DNA of 64,000 bases from contig NZ_CP048829.1 in the NCBI RefSeq assembly GCF_019355395.1, positions 2,955,001 through 3,019,000 of the forward strand, written 5' to 3'. The stretch is from Chordicoccus furentiruminis (lineage in GTDB: Bacteria > Bacillota > Clostridia > Lachnospirales > Lachnospiraceae). The position numbers and the translations under genes were made by a program. Below, piece after piece: positions 43,332-52,070 of the stretch (its first letter is position 1; each line of letters starts with the position of its first letter). The notes below the pieces were generated by a model, which was given only the letters and a program-made list of their open reading frames with translations, did not search any database and had not been told where the DNA came from.

Positions 43332-45173
43332 ATGGCAGAATCGATGAAGGGACTGACGCGCACCTGCCGGTGCGGGGAAGTCACGGAGGCGTATATCGGA
43401 AAAAAGGTCACTCTGATGGGATGGGTCCAGACCGTACGCAACAAGGGCGGCATCGCGTTTGTCGTCCTCCGCGACCGGTCGGGACTGATTCAGATTGTTG
43501 CGGAGGACACCGGCGACAGACGCTGGGGAAGCCTCAAGCCGGAGTCGGCCGTCGCGGTGGTCGGAACCGTGGCGAAGCGGGCCGGCGCGGTGAATCCGCA
43601 TATGAAGACGGGGACGATCGAGGTGATTCCGGAGGAACTGAGAGTCCTCTCAACCGCGCAGACTCCGCCCTTTGAGGTGAAGGACGGCATCGACACGAGA
43701 GAGGATCTCCGTCTGACCTACCGTTATCTCGATCTCCGGAGACCGGAGCTGCAGCGTAAGATTATGTTCCGGGCCCACGTGGTTCAGATGATCCGGGATT
43801 TCCTCTCCGGAGAAGGCTTTCTTGACATCGAGACGCCGACTCTGATCGCGTCGACGCCGGAAGGCGCGCGGGACTATCTGGTTCCCAGCCGCGTCCATCC
43901 GGGGTGTTTCTACGCGCTGCCCCAGAGCCCGCAGCTGCTGAAGCAGCTTCTGATGTGCTCGGGGTTCGACCGTTATTACCAGATCGCCCGCTGCTACCGC
44001 GACGAGGATCTGCGGGCGGACCGTCAGCCTGAATTCACGCAGGTTGACATGGAGCTTTCCTTCGTGAATCAGGAGGACGTGATGAACGTCAACACCGCCC
44101 TCCTGACGGATTTGACCGGAAAGATGCCCGATGTCATGCGGCAGCTCGGTTTTACGGATGAGGAGCTGATCCACGGCATCGAGGCGGCCCACGATGAACT
44201 CGCGGCCCACGGCATCGGAAAGATCACCTGGCAGGACGCGATGGACCGCTACGGATCGGACAAGCCGGATCTCCGGTTCGGCATGGAGATCATCGATGTG
44301 ACGAATCTGGCGGCCGACTCCGGCTTCGGCGTATTCCGCGACGCGGCGGCCGCCGGCGGCGTGATCCGCGGCCTCAACGTGAAGGGTCAGGGCGATATGC
44401 CCCGCAAGAAGATCGACCGGCTGGTCGAGGTGGCGAAGACCTACGGCGCGAAGGGGCTGCCCTATGTGCAGATGAAGAGCGACGGCACCGTGAAGGCTTC
44501 CTTCTCGAAGTTCGTGACGGAAGAGGAGCTTCAGGCACTCTGCGCTGCAATGGGCGGCGAGAAGGGAGACCTTCTCCTTTTCGCTGCGGACCGCTTCAAA
44601 GTAGTCTGCGCCGCGCTGGGTGCGCTGCGTCTCCATCTCGGAAGCGAGCTCGGAATGATCGACCGCAACGCGTTCCGTTTCGTCTGGGTGGTGGACTTCC
44701 CGCTGCTTGAGTGGTCGGACGAGGAGAACCGCTTCATGGCGATGCATCATCCGTTCACGATGCCCAACGAAGATGACTGGAAGAACATCGATACGGATCC
44801 CGGCTCGGTTCGCGCTCAGGCTTACGACATCGTGCTGAACGGCGTGGAGATGGGTGGCGGCTCCGTCCGTATCCATATGGACGATGTGCAGGAGAAGATG
44901 CTGGAGGTGCTGGGCTTCACGAAGGAGAGGGCGGAGGAGCAGTTCGGCTTCCTGCTGACGGCTTTCAAATACGGAGTGCCGCCTCATGCGGGTCTTGCCT
45001 ACGGGCTTGACCGGATGATCATGCTGTTCTCCGGTTCGGAGTCAATCCGCGACGTCATCGCCTTCCCGAAGGTCAAGGACGCGTCGGATCTGATGATGAA
45101 GGCTCCGTCCGAGGTGGATCCGAAGCAGCTGGAGGAGCTTGCACTCACGGTTACGGCAAAGAAGGATCAGTAA
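43332..45173 (+). CDS. aspS: Aspartyl-tRNA synthetase
   Basis: This 613-residue bacterial-type AspRS has the N-terminal OB anticodon-binding domain (GWVQTVRNKGGIAFVVLRDRSG), class II motif 2 (FDRYYQIARCYRDEDLRADRQPEFTQVD), a GAD insertion domain (about 300-430), and motif 3 (GLAYGLDRMIMLFSG). The length is typical. Only the AspRS body is visible, so whether it also charges Asn depends on a gatCAB system not seen here. It is probably co-transcribed with hisS and ends in a strong terminator. Confidence 0.96.
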   Translation: MAESMKGLTRTCRCGEVTEAYIGKKVTLMGWVQTVRNKGGIAFVVLRDRSGLIQIVAEDTGDRRWGSLKPESAVAVVGTVAKRAGAVNPHMKTGTIEVIPEELRVLSTAQTPPFEVKDGIDTREDLRLTYRYLDLRRPELQRKIMFRAHVVQMIRDFLSGEGFLDIETPTLIASTPEGARDYLVPSRVHPGCFYALPQSPQLLKQLLMCSGFDRYYQIARCYRDEDLRADRQPEFTQVDMELSFVNQEDVMNVNTALLTDLTGKMPDVMRQLGFTDEELIHGIEAAHDELAAHGIGKITWQDAMDRYGSDKPDLRFGMEIIDVTNLAADSGFGVFRDAAAAGGVIRGLNVKGQGDMPRKKIDRLVEVAKTYGAKGLPYVQMKSDGTVKASFSKFVTEEELQALCAAMGGEKGDLLLFAADRFKVVCAALGALRLHLGSELGMIDRNAFRFVWVVDFPLLEWSDEENRFMAMHHPFTMPNEDDWKNIDTDPGSVRAQAYDIVLNGVEMGGGSVRIHMDDVQEKMLEVLGFTKERAEEQFGFLLTAFKYGVPPHAGLAYGLDRMIMLFSGSESIRDVIAFPKVKDASDLMMKAPSEVDPKQLEELALTVTAKKDQ

Positions 45174-45180
45174 GAAGACG

Positions 45181-45230
45181 GCGCCGGGGCGCGCGGCCGT
45201 TCTGGTGCCGCGGGCGCCCGGCGCTTTTTC
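45181..45230 (+). terminator. Terminator after aspS
   Basis: GCGCCGGG (45181-45188) pairs with CCCGGCGC (45217-45224), extended inward by a GC-rich stem with one mismatch, and is followed by TTTTT. It is a strong intrinsic terminator. Confidence 0.85.
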
Positions 45231-45314
45231 AGAGTATACGGTCTGTCCGACGGCCGGGGACATAGGTCCGGACCTGATGGCAGACCTGACGAATCGGTTT
45301 AAGGAGTGAGCAAA

Positions 45315-47015
45315 ATGGAGACCGGCCAGCCACGGCGCGGACAGACCCGGGACGAAAAGGACCGGGTCAGACGCAGTCAGTCAGAGAATCGAAGCGGAGC
45401 GGGGCAGGGCCCGGCGCAGCGGCGGACAGCAGGATCGCATGCGGCCGGAACGGGCACGGTGTGGAACCGTGAAAGGCACGCCGCGGCGGAACGTACGCCG
45501 GAAAGAAGAAAGCCGGGAAGCCGAAGCGCACGGGTGCGGGATGAGCTCCGGGAAAGAAAGAAGCGGGTACTCCGTCAGCGCCTTGCGGTTGGTGCCGCCG
45601 CTGCGGCGTTTCTTGTCATCGTGTATTGCATGATCGCCGCGCGTTATGCCCGTGTCTTCCTTCCCAACACTTATATAAACGGCTTTGAGGCGGGCGGCTT
45701 TTCCGCCGCCGACACAGAGGCGCTGCTCCGGAACTCGGTGGAAAAGTACCAGCTTGAGGTGGCCTTCCGCGGCGGAAAATGCGAGGAGATCAAGGGGTCT
45801 GACATCGATCTGACCTATGTCTCCAGCAACGAGGTATCCGAGCTTCTGAAGGCGCAGAACCGGATGGGCTGGCTCTTTTCGCTGCTCGGACGGAAATCGT
45901 CCGGTCATGTGAAGACGAGTTTCCGGTTCGATGAGGACAAGCTGAAGCATTTCCTTGAGGCGCTGCCGGAATTTGACTCCGGTTCCGTGACAAAGCCGCG
46001 GAACGCGCGAATCGTCCTTATGTCTGATCAGACATACCGGGTGGCGGACGCGGTGGAAGGCAACGAACCGGATCAGGATGTGATTTTCCGCTCCGTGTCG
46101 GACGCGATCAGCGCCTCGGAGAGCCGTCTCTCGCTCAATAATGTGAGCGGGGCTTACAAAAAGCCCCAGGTGACCGCGGAGGATGAAGATCTCAAGGCAC
46201 GGGCTGAGGATCTTAACAACTACGTTTCCACGGTGATTACACTCCGCTATCCGGACGGTACGGACACGGAGATCGGACGGGATCGGCTCGTCTCATGGAT
46301 CGGAAAAGACGAGGACGGGAACTACGCAGTGGATGCGGACACCGTCTATACGGCCGTCTACAAGATCGTGAAGGCGGCGGCCGAAAAGTTCGATCATGTG
46401 CAGAATACCATCGATTTTCAGACGACGGCCGAGGGAACGGTTAACGAGTTCTGCAGCCCGTATGGTTACAGAATCGACAAGCAGGGTATGACGGAAAAGA
46501 TATACAGCGACCTTTACGCCAGAAAGAGCGGAGAGATCGAGCTGGAGAACTCCGTCAGCGACGACATGGATCCGACCTTCGGAGGCACATATATCGAGGT
46601 GGATGTGACGGGCCAGCATCTCTACTATTACAGAGACGGCAAGCTTGTGCTGGATTCGGATGTCGTGACCGGGCTTGAGTCGGACCGTGACCGGCTGACA
46701 CCTTCCGGTGTCTTTGCGGTCTTCGCCAAAAAACAGGATCAGACGCTCGGCTCTCTTGAGATCACGGGTTACGCCTCTCACGTCGATTACTGGATGCCGT
46801 TCTATGAGAGCTACGGCATGCATGACGCCGGCTGGAGGTCTTCATTCGGAGGGGATATTTATCTCACCAGCGGCTCCCACGGCTGTGTCAATCTGCCGCC
46901 CGATTTCGCGGCGGAGCTGTTTGAGGCCATTGATAACCGGACCCCGGTTATTGTCTGCCGGAAGGGTGACAACGCGGCGGAAGGAAAGACAGACGGGGTT
47001 GCAAAATTCGACTGA
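45315..47015 (+). CDS. L,D-transpeptidase with long cytoplasmic tail
   Basis: This 566-residue protein probably forms 3-3 crosslinks in peptidoglycan. Residues 1-90 are hydrophilic and Arg/Gly-rich, followed by one transmembrane helix (AVGAAAAAFLVIVYCMIAA) and an extracellular part. Residues about 110-400 form two repeat-like peptidoglycan-binding (PG_binding_4-type) domains, and the C-terminal YkuD domain has TYIEVDVTGQHLYYY and the active-site HGCVNLPPDFA with the catalytic Cys. ATG 45315 is preferred since AAGGAG at 45301-45306 overlaps the GTG at 45306. It is monocistronic between two terminators. Confidence 0.9.
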   Translation: METGQPRRGQTRDEKDRVRRSQSENRSGAGQGPAQRRTAGSHAAGTGTVWNRERHAAAERTPERRKPGSRSARVRDELRERKKRVLRQRLAVGAAAAAFLVIVYCMIAARYARVFLPNTYINGFEAGGFSAADTEALLRNSVEKYQLEVAFRGGKCEEIKGSDIDLTYVSSNEVSELLKAQNRMGWLFSLLGRKSSGHVKTSFRFDEDKLKHFLEALPEFDSGSVTKPRNARIVLMSDQTYRVADAVEGNEPDQDVIFRSVSDAISASESRLSLNNVSGAYKKPQVTAEDEDLKARAEDLNNYVSTVITLRYPDGTDTEIGRDRLVSWIGKDEDGNYAVDADTVYTAVYKIVKAAAEKFDHVQNTIDFQTTAEGTVNEFCSPYGYRIDKQGMTEKIYSDLYARKSGEIELENSVSDDMDPTFGGTYIEVDVTGQHLYYYRDGKLVLDSDVVTGLESDRDRLTPSGVFAVFAKKQDQTLGSLEITGYASHVDYWMPFYESYGMHDAGWRSSFGGDIYLTSGSHGCVNLPPDFAAELFEAIDNRTPVIVCRKGDNAAEGKTDGVAKFD

Positions 47016-47025
47016 CCGCGGTATA
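46997..47025 (+). promoter_or_regulatory. Promoter of the trp operon
   Basis: TTGCAA (46997-47002), a 17-base spacer and a perfect TATAAT (47020-47025) form a strong promoter that overlaps the end of the transpeptidase gene. The transcript should start near 47032. Confidence 0.75.
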
Positions 47026-47032
47026 ATTCGTT

Positions 47033-47369
47033 CAATCCGATACGTCATCAATGCATCACTGTGATGAAGTGAAGCACAGCGGATGCGTCCGTCCTTCAGC
47101 AGACGGAACGAACCTGTCGGAAAACCGTTGAAGCGGAGAAAAAGCAGAGGGTGCGCCCACAGAGAGTCCGGGGGATGAGAACGGACGGAAGGCACGCTGT
47201 CATATGGGCCGCGGAGGGCGTAGCAAATCTGCGACGGCGGGACCACGTCACGGTCCGGAGATGTGATGGCATCTCATGAGAGCATTGCAGAAGGCAGTGA
47301 AGCAGGGTGGCACCGCGATGATTATCGTCCCTGGCAGCAGATATCCGTATGCTGCCGGGGATCTTTTTT
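47033..47369 (+). promoter_or_regulatory. T-box riboswitch (tryptophan) upstream of trpD
   Basis: The leader has the conserved T-box sequence AGGGTGGCACCGCG at 47304-47317. Its UGGC (47308-47311) is complementary to a G-CCA 3' end, as expected for tRNA-Trp with discriminator G. A Stem I-like pairing joins GCGTCCGTCC (about 47086) with GGACGG..ACGC (about 47181-47196). The specifier codon could be the TGG at about 47205, but I could not fold it with confidence. An intrinsic terminator follows. Uncharged tRNA-Trp should favour read-through into trpD. Confidence 0.9.
47327..47369 (+). terminator. Regulated terminator of the trp T-box
   Basis: GTCCCTGGCAGCA (47327-47339) pairs with TGCTGCCGGGGAT (47350-47362) and is followed by C and six Ts. 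It competes with the antiterminator formed by the T-box sequence. Confidence 0.85.
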
Positions 47370-47439
47370 ATGAAGCGGCCGGGAAGAAAGGCTCCGCCGC
47401 GAAACGAAACGGCAGCGGAGAGCAAAGGAGGCAGACAGC

Positions 47440-48465
47440 ATGATCAAGGAAGCCATAGCGAAGATTGTGGACAAGCAGGATCTTACCTACGCCGAGGCCT
47501 ACGCCGTGATGAACGAAATTATGAGCGGCGAGACGACTCCGACCCAGAACGCCGCATTTCTCGCCGCGCTCAGCACGAAGAGTACCAAGGCCGAAACCAT
47601 CGACGAGATCTCAGGGTGCGCCACCGCAATGCGCGAGCACGCGACGCCGGTCCCCCATCCGGGATTTGAGACGCTCGAAATCGTCGGAACCGGCGGCGAC
47701 GGCGCGCATTCCTTCAATATTTCCACCACGGCGGCGCTCGTGATCGCAGCGGACGGCGTGAAGGTGACGAAGCACGGGAACCGTGCGGCTTCCTCCCTCT
47801 GCGGTACCGCGGACTGCCTCGAAGCGCTCGGTGTCAACATCGACGAGGATCCGGCGCTCTGCCGGCGCCTCCTTGACGAGGTCGGCATCTGCTTCCTGTT
47901 CGCGCAGAAATATCACACTTCGATGAAATATGTCGGCGCGATCCGCAGGGAACTGGGATTCCGGACCGTCTTCAACATCCTCGGACCGCTCACGAACCCG
48001 GCAAAACCCTCCATGTATGTGCTGGGCGTCTATGACGAGTACCTTGTGGAGCCGGTTGCCAAGGTTCTGGCCCAGATGGGTGTACGCCGCGCTCTCGTCG
48101 TATACGGGAGAGAGAAACTGGACGAGATCAGCGCCTGCGGGGAAACCGCGGTCTGCGAGCTGAAGGAGGGATATTACCGCACCTCTGTGATCTGTCCGGA
48201 GGACTTCGGTCTTGTGCCCGGGACGAAGGATGAGCTGACCGGAGGCACGCCGGAGGAGAACGCGAAGATCACGAGAGGAATCTTAGACGGATCGATCGGC
48301 GGCACCAGGCGGAACGCGGTTCTGATGAATGCTGCCGCCGGCCTGTATGCTGCCGGTCATGCGGACACGTTTCAGGACGGCATCGCCCGCGCAGCGGAAC
48401 GGATCGACAGCGGAGACGCAGCCGCTCTCCTTGACAGGTGGATCACGGAGAGCTGCCGCAAATAA
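47440..48465 (+). CDS. trpD: Anthranilate phosphoribosyltransferase
   Basis: This 341-residue enzyme transfers phosphoribose from PRPP to anthranilate, the second committed step of tryptophan synthesis. The PRPP-binding motif [14 protein letters not shown] is at about residues 84-97 and [12 protein letters not shown] at 111-122. It is the first gene of this operon, directly after the T-box leader, with AAGGAGG upstream. No glutamine amidotransferase domain is fused to it, and no trpE/trpG genes precede it. Confidence 0.96.
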   Translation: MIKEAIAKIVDKQDLTYAEAYAVMNEIMSGETTPTQNAAFLAALSTKSTKAETIDEISGCATAMREHATPVPHPGFETLEIVGTGGDGAHSFNISTTAALVIAADGVKVTKHGNRAASSLCGTADCLEALGVNIDEDPALCRRLLDEVGICFLFAQKYHTSMKYVGAIRRELGFRTVFNILGPLTNPAKPSMYVLGVYDEYLVEPVAKVLAQMGVRRALVVYGREKLDEISACGETAVCELKEGYYRTSVICPEDFGLVPGTKDELTGGTPEENAKITRGILDGSIGGTRRNAVLMNAAAGLYAAGHADTFQDGIARAAERIDSGDAAALLDRWITESCRK

Positions 48466-48495
48466 GGCGCCGGACGCGGCAACGGAGTGAATGAA

Positions 48496-49950
48496 ATGAC
48501 GATTCTCGATGAAATCGCAGCGCGGACAAGAGAACGCGTCGCGGAAGCGAAAAGGAAGTGTCCGGATCCGTATCAGGTTCTCGGCGGAAGAGAAGTTTTC
48601 CGGCGGTGCGACCGTCCGTCCGGCCGGCATACGCAGGGAGCCTTTCCCTTTGAGAAAGCTCTCCGGAAAGAAGGAACCGGCCTGATCTGCGAACTGAAAA
48701 AAGCGAGTCCTTCGAAGGGGCTGATCGCGCCGGATTTCCAGTACACGCAGATCGCATCCTCCTATGATGCGGCCGGAGCGGACTGCATTTCATGCCTCAC
48801 GGAACCGTACTGGTTTCTCGGGCGGAACGAATATCTGACGGCCGTCAGGGAAGCGACGGATCTCCCGATTCTCCGGAAGGATTTCACGGTGGACGAATAT
48901 ATGATCCACGAGGCGAAGGCTCTCGGAGCGGACGCGGTGCTGCTGATTGTGTCCATTCTTGATCCCTTCGAGCTTCGCGATGATCTCCAGACGGCGGAGG
49001 CAATCGGTCTCAGCGCGCTGGTGGAGGCGCATGACGAGCGGGAAATTGAGACAGCCCTGAAGGCCGGAGCCCGGATCATCGGCGTCAACAACCGGAATCT
49101 GAAGGATTTCTCGGTGGATGTCAGACACGCTGGCGAACTGCGGGCGCTGGTGCCGGAGGGCGTGCTTTTCGTGTCGGAGAGCGGCGTCCGGGGACGCGCG
49201 GATGTGGCGGCTGCGGAAGCGATGCGCGCGGACGCGGTGCTTGTGGGAGAGGCGCTGATGCGCGCGGACAACCGGGCATCCAAGATCCGTGAACTGCGCG
49301 GCCGGGGGCCGGCGGTGAAGATCTGCGGACTGATGACGGAGGAGGATGCGCGGGCCGTGAATGCGGTCCGGCCGGATTTTGCCGGGCTTGTCTTCGCGGA
49401 TACGCGTCACCGCGTAAACCGGGATCAGGCGCGCCGGATCCGGGAGATTCTTGATCCGGCGATCCGGACGGTGGGCGTCTTCGTCGACGCCAGGGAAGAG
49501 GACATCATCCCGCTTCTGAACGAGGGCACGATTGACCTTGCCCAGCTTCACGGATCCGAGACGGACGACATGATCCGGCGGATCCGGGAGGCGACGGGAA
49601 AGAAAGTGATCAAGGCGATCATCATGGACGAAGATGCGCCGGATCCGGACGCGTATCCTTCAGCGGACTATCTTCTCTTCGACGCGGGACGGGGAAGCGG
49701 CCGTACGTTCCGGTGGGATCTCCTGGCCGGAGAGAAGCGGCCGGCAAAGCCGTTCTTTCTGGCGGGAGGGCTGAATCCGGACAACGTCGGTGGGGCCGCC
49801 GCGGCTGTCCGTCCCTTCGGCGTCGATGTCTCATCGGGCGTCGAGGATTCATCGGGCCGAAAGAGTTCTGAAGCGGTGAAGGCTTTCGCGGCGGCTCTGC
49901 GCCCGGGCGGACTGGAGAGGCGCAGTGAGCTGAGAAGGACTGAACGATAA
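48496..49950 (+). CDS. trpCF: Fused indole-3-glycerol-phosphate synthase / phosphoribosylanthranilate isomerase
   Basis: This 484-residue bifunctional protein has TrpC (IGPS) at residues 1-255 ([45 protein letters not shown]) and TrpF (PRAI) at about 270-480 ([15 protein letters not shown] with the catalytic Cys, [22 protein letters not shown]). TrpF and TrpC catalyse consecutive steps between TrpD and TrpA. ATG 48496 is chosen because CGGAG at 48483-48487 is correctly spaced; the GTG at 48487 overlaps that site. The fusion resembles the enterobacterial gene but in a clostridial setting. Confidence 0.95.
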   Translation: MTILDEIAARTRERVAEAKRKCPDPYQVLGGREVFRRCDRPSGRHTQGAFPFEKALRKEGTGLICELKKASPSKGLIAPDFQYTQIASSYDAAGADCISCLTEPYWFLGRNEYLTAVREATDLPILRKDFTVDEYMIHEAKALGADAVLLIVSILDPFELRDDLQTAEAIGLSALVEAHDEREIETALKAGARIIGVNNRNLKDFSVDVRHAGELRALVPEGVLFVSESGVRGRADVAAAEAMRADAVLVGEALMRADNRASKIRELRGRGPAVKICGLMTEEDARAVNAVRPDFAGLVFADTRHRVNRDQARRIREILDPAIRTVGVFVDAREEDIIPLLNEGTIDLAQLHGSETDDMIRRIREATGKKVIKAIIMDEDAPDPDAYPSADYLLFDAGRGSGRTFRWDLLAGEKRPAKPFFLAGGLNPDNVGGAAAAVRPFGVDVSSGVEDSSGRKSSEAVKAFAAALRPGGLERRSELRRTER

Positions 49951-49967
49951 CCTGGGAGAGGAACAGA

Positions 49968-51155
49968 ATGAATAATAAAGGAAGATTCGGGATCTACGGA
50001 GGGCAGTATATCACGGAGACGCTGATGAACGCTCTCGATGAACTGGAGAAAGCATACTTTGAGGCGAAGGAGGACCCTTCGTTCCGGAAGGAGCTTGACC
50101 GGCTGCTCCGGGAGTACGCGAACCGGCCGTCCAGGCTATACTATGCGGAGAAGATGACGAAGGATCTCGGCGGCTGCCGGATCTATCTCAAGCGGGAGGA
50201 CCTCAATCACACCGGTGCGCACAAGATTAACAACTGTCTCGGTCAGGCTCTGCTCGCGAAGCGGATGGGGAAGACGAGGCTCATCGCCGAAACCGGAGCG
50301 GGACAGCACGGCGTCGCGACAGCGACGGCAGCGGCTCTTTTCGGCATGGAGTGCGAGATTTTCATGGGGAAGCTGGACTGTGAGAGACAGGTGCTGAATG
50401 TCTATCGTATGGAGCTGCTGGGAGCAAAAGTGCATCCGGTGGATTCCGGTACCGGCACGCTCAAGGACGCGGTCAACGAGGCAATGCGCGAGTGGTCGAA
50501 CCGCTGCGCGGACACGCACTACTGCCTCGGATCGGTTATGGGGCCTCATCCGTTTCCGACGATGGTCCGAGATTTCCAGGCCGTCATCTCGGAAGAAGCA
50601 AGAGCCCAGATCCTCGAAGCGGAAGGCCGTCTGCCGTCTGCGGTGCTGGCCTGCGTGGGCGGCGGATCAAATGCGGCTGGCATGTTCTGTCATTTCGTCG
50701 ATGATCCGGATGTGCGTCTGATCGGCTGCGAGGCAGCAGGCGAGGGTGTGAATACGCCACGGACAGCCGCTACGATGGCGACGGGCTCCCTCGGCATTTT
50801 CCATGGCATGAAATCACTGTTCTGCCAGAATGAGGAAGGCCAGATCGCGCCGGTCTACTCGATTTCTGCGGGACTTGATTATCCGGGCATCGGGCCGGAG
50901 CATGCCTACTGGGCTTCCATCGGCCGCGCCCGTTATGTGCCGGTGACGGACGAGGAGGCCGTTCAGGCCTTTGAATACCTCGCCCGCACGGAAGGAATCA
51001 TCTGCGCGATCGAGAGCGCGCACGCGGTTGCGCAGGCGATGAAGCTCGCCCCGTCGATGAAGAAGGACGAGAACATGATCGTCTGCTTAAGCGGACGCGG
51101 AGACAAGGATGTCGCCGCGATCGCGCGCTACAGAGGGAGGAATCTTTATGAGTAA
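49968..51155 (+). CDS. trpB: Tryptophan synthase beta subunit
   Basis: This 395-residue PLP enzyme condenses indole and serine to tryptophan. The PLP lysine is in [13 protein letters not shown] at about residue 85, the phosphate-binding loop is GGGSNA, and [15 protein letters not shown] and [10 protein letters not shown] are strongly conserved. GAGAGGAACAG precedes the ATG. Its stop overlaps trpA by 8 bases, coupling the two subunits of the synthase. Confidence 0.97.
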   Translation: MNNKGRFGIYGGQYITETLMNALDELEKAYFEAKEDPSFRKELDRLLREYANRPSRLYYAEKMTKDLGGCRIYLKREDLNHTGAHKINNCLGQALLAKRMGKTRLIAETGAGQHGVATATAAALFGMECEIFMGKLDCERQVLNVYRMELLGAKVHPVDSGTGTLKDAVNEAMREWSNRCADTHYCLGSVMGPHPFPTMVRDFQAVISEEARAQILEAEGRLPSAVLACVGGGSNAAGMFCHFVDDPDVRLIGCEAAGEGVNTPRTAATMATGSLGIFHGMKSLFCQNEEGQIAPVYSISAGLDYPGIGPEHAYWASIGRARYVPVTDEEAVQAFEYLARTEGIICAIESAHAVAQAMKLAPSMKKDENMIVCLSGRGDKDVAAIARYRGRNLYE

Positions 51156-51957
51156 GACACAGGCGGCGTTTCAGAACGGGAAGGCCTTCATTCCGTTTTT
51201 TACCGCTGGGGATCCGGATGCGGACAGGACAGTGGAATACATCCTCGCCGCGGCGGATGCCGGCGCGGATCTGATCGAAGTGGGGATTCCGTTCTCCGAT
51301 CCCACTGCGGAGGGTCCGGTGATCCAGAAAGCGGACGCGCTGGCGCTTGAGGGCGGCATGACGGTGAACGGCGCGTTCGAGATCGTCGAACGGGTGAGAG
51401 AAGCGAAGCCGGATCTGCCGATCGCGTTCATGACGTATGCCAATCCGGTGTTCCGTTACCGGGGCAATCCGTCGGAGAGTGATGCGGAGCCCTATGTACC
51501 GTTTTTCAGGCGCTGCAGGGAAGACGGGATCGATGCCCTGATCCTCGCCGACGTTCCGTTCGAGGAGCAGGAGGAAGTGCTCGCCGTCTCGGACCGATAC
51601 GGCGTGGATCTGATCTCGATGGTCTCCCCGACCTCCGAGGACCGGATACGGGAGATCGCGCGGAATCCGAGGGGATTCATCTATGTGGTTTCCTCGATGG
51701 GCGTCACCGGCGTCCGGACGGAGTTCCGGTACGACACGATCCGGAAGATGGTCCGGCTTATACGGGAAACGAACCCGTCCGCGCGCTGCGCGGTGGGATT
51801 CGGCATCAGTTCGCCGGAGCAGGCGAAGACGATGGCCGGCCTTTCGGACGGTGCGATCGTCGGCTCTGCGATTCTGAAGAAGATCCATGCCGGCGCGGAC
51901 CGGGATGAGATTTTCCGTTACGTGAAGAGCATGAAGGACGCCGTGCGGGAAGCGTGA
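51148..51957 (+). CDS. trpA: Tryptophan synthase alpha subunit
   Basis: This 269-residue alpha subunit splits indole-3-glycerol phosphate to indole. The catalytic Glu is in [16 protein letters not shown] (about residues 41-56) and the catalytic Asp in [19 protein letters not shown] and [11 protein letters not shown] bind phosphate. GAGGGAGG precedes ATG 51148. It ends the operon and is followed by a GC-rich hairpin. One oddity is the [18 protein letters not shown] insertion-like segment in place of the shorter ANP(V/I)xxYG loop. Confidence 0.95.
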   Translation: MSKTQAAFQNGKAFIPFFTAGDPDADRTVEYILAAADAGADLIEVGIPFSDPTAEGPVIQKADALALEGGMTVNGAFEIVERVREAKPDLPIAFMTYANPVFRYRGNPSESDAEPYVPFFRRCREDGIDALILADVPFEEQEEVLAVSDRYGVDLISMVSPTSEDRIREIARNPRGFIYVVSSMGVTGVRTEFRYDTIRKMVRLIRETNPSARCAVGFGISSPEQAKTMAGLSDGAIVGSAILKKIHAGADRDEIFRYVKSMKDAVREA

Positions 51958-51984
51958 AGCGGTCCGGAATGATCCCCGTAAGAA

Positions 51985-52016
51985 GCGGCGGGCACGGCGT
52001 ATGGCGTGCCCGCCGC
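51985..52016 (+). terminator. Hairpin after trpA
   Basis: GCGGCGGGCACG (51985-51996) and CGTGCCCGCCGC (52005-52016) form a perfect 12-bp stem with an 8-base loop. Only CTTGC follows, so it is a weak terminator, and it abuts the next promoter. Confidence 0.6.
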
Positions 52017-52017
52017 C

Positions 52018-52046
52018 TTGCAATCGGAAAAACGGTATGCTACAAT
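52018..52046 (+). promoter_or_regulatory. Promoter of the type IIA topoisomerase operon
   Basis: TTGCAA (52018-52023), a 17-base spacer and TACAAT (52041-52046) form a near-consensus promoter, 25 bases before the start codon at 52071. Confidence 0.7.
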
Positions 52047-52070
52047 GCCGATGCTAAACGGGGGTTTGAG

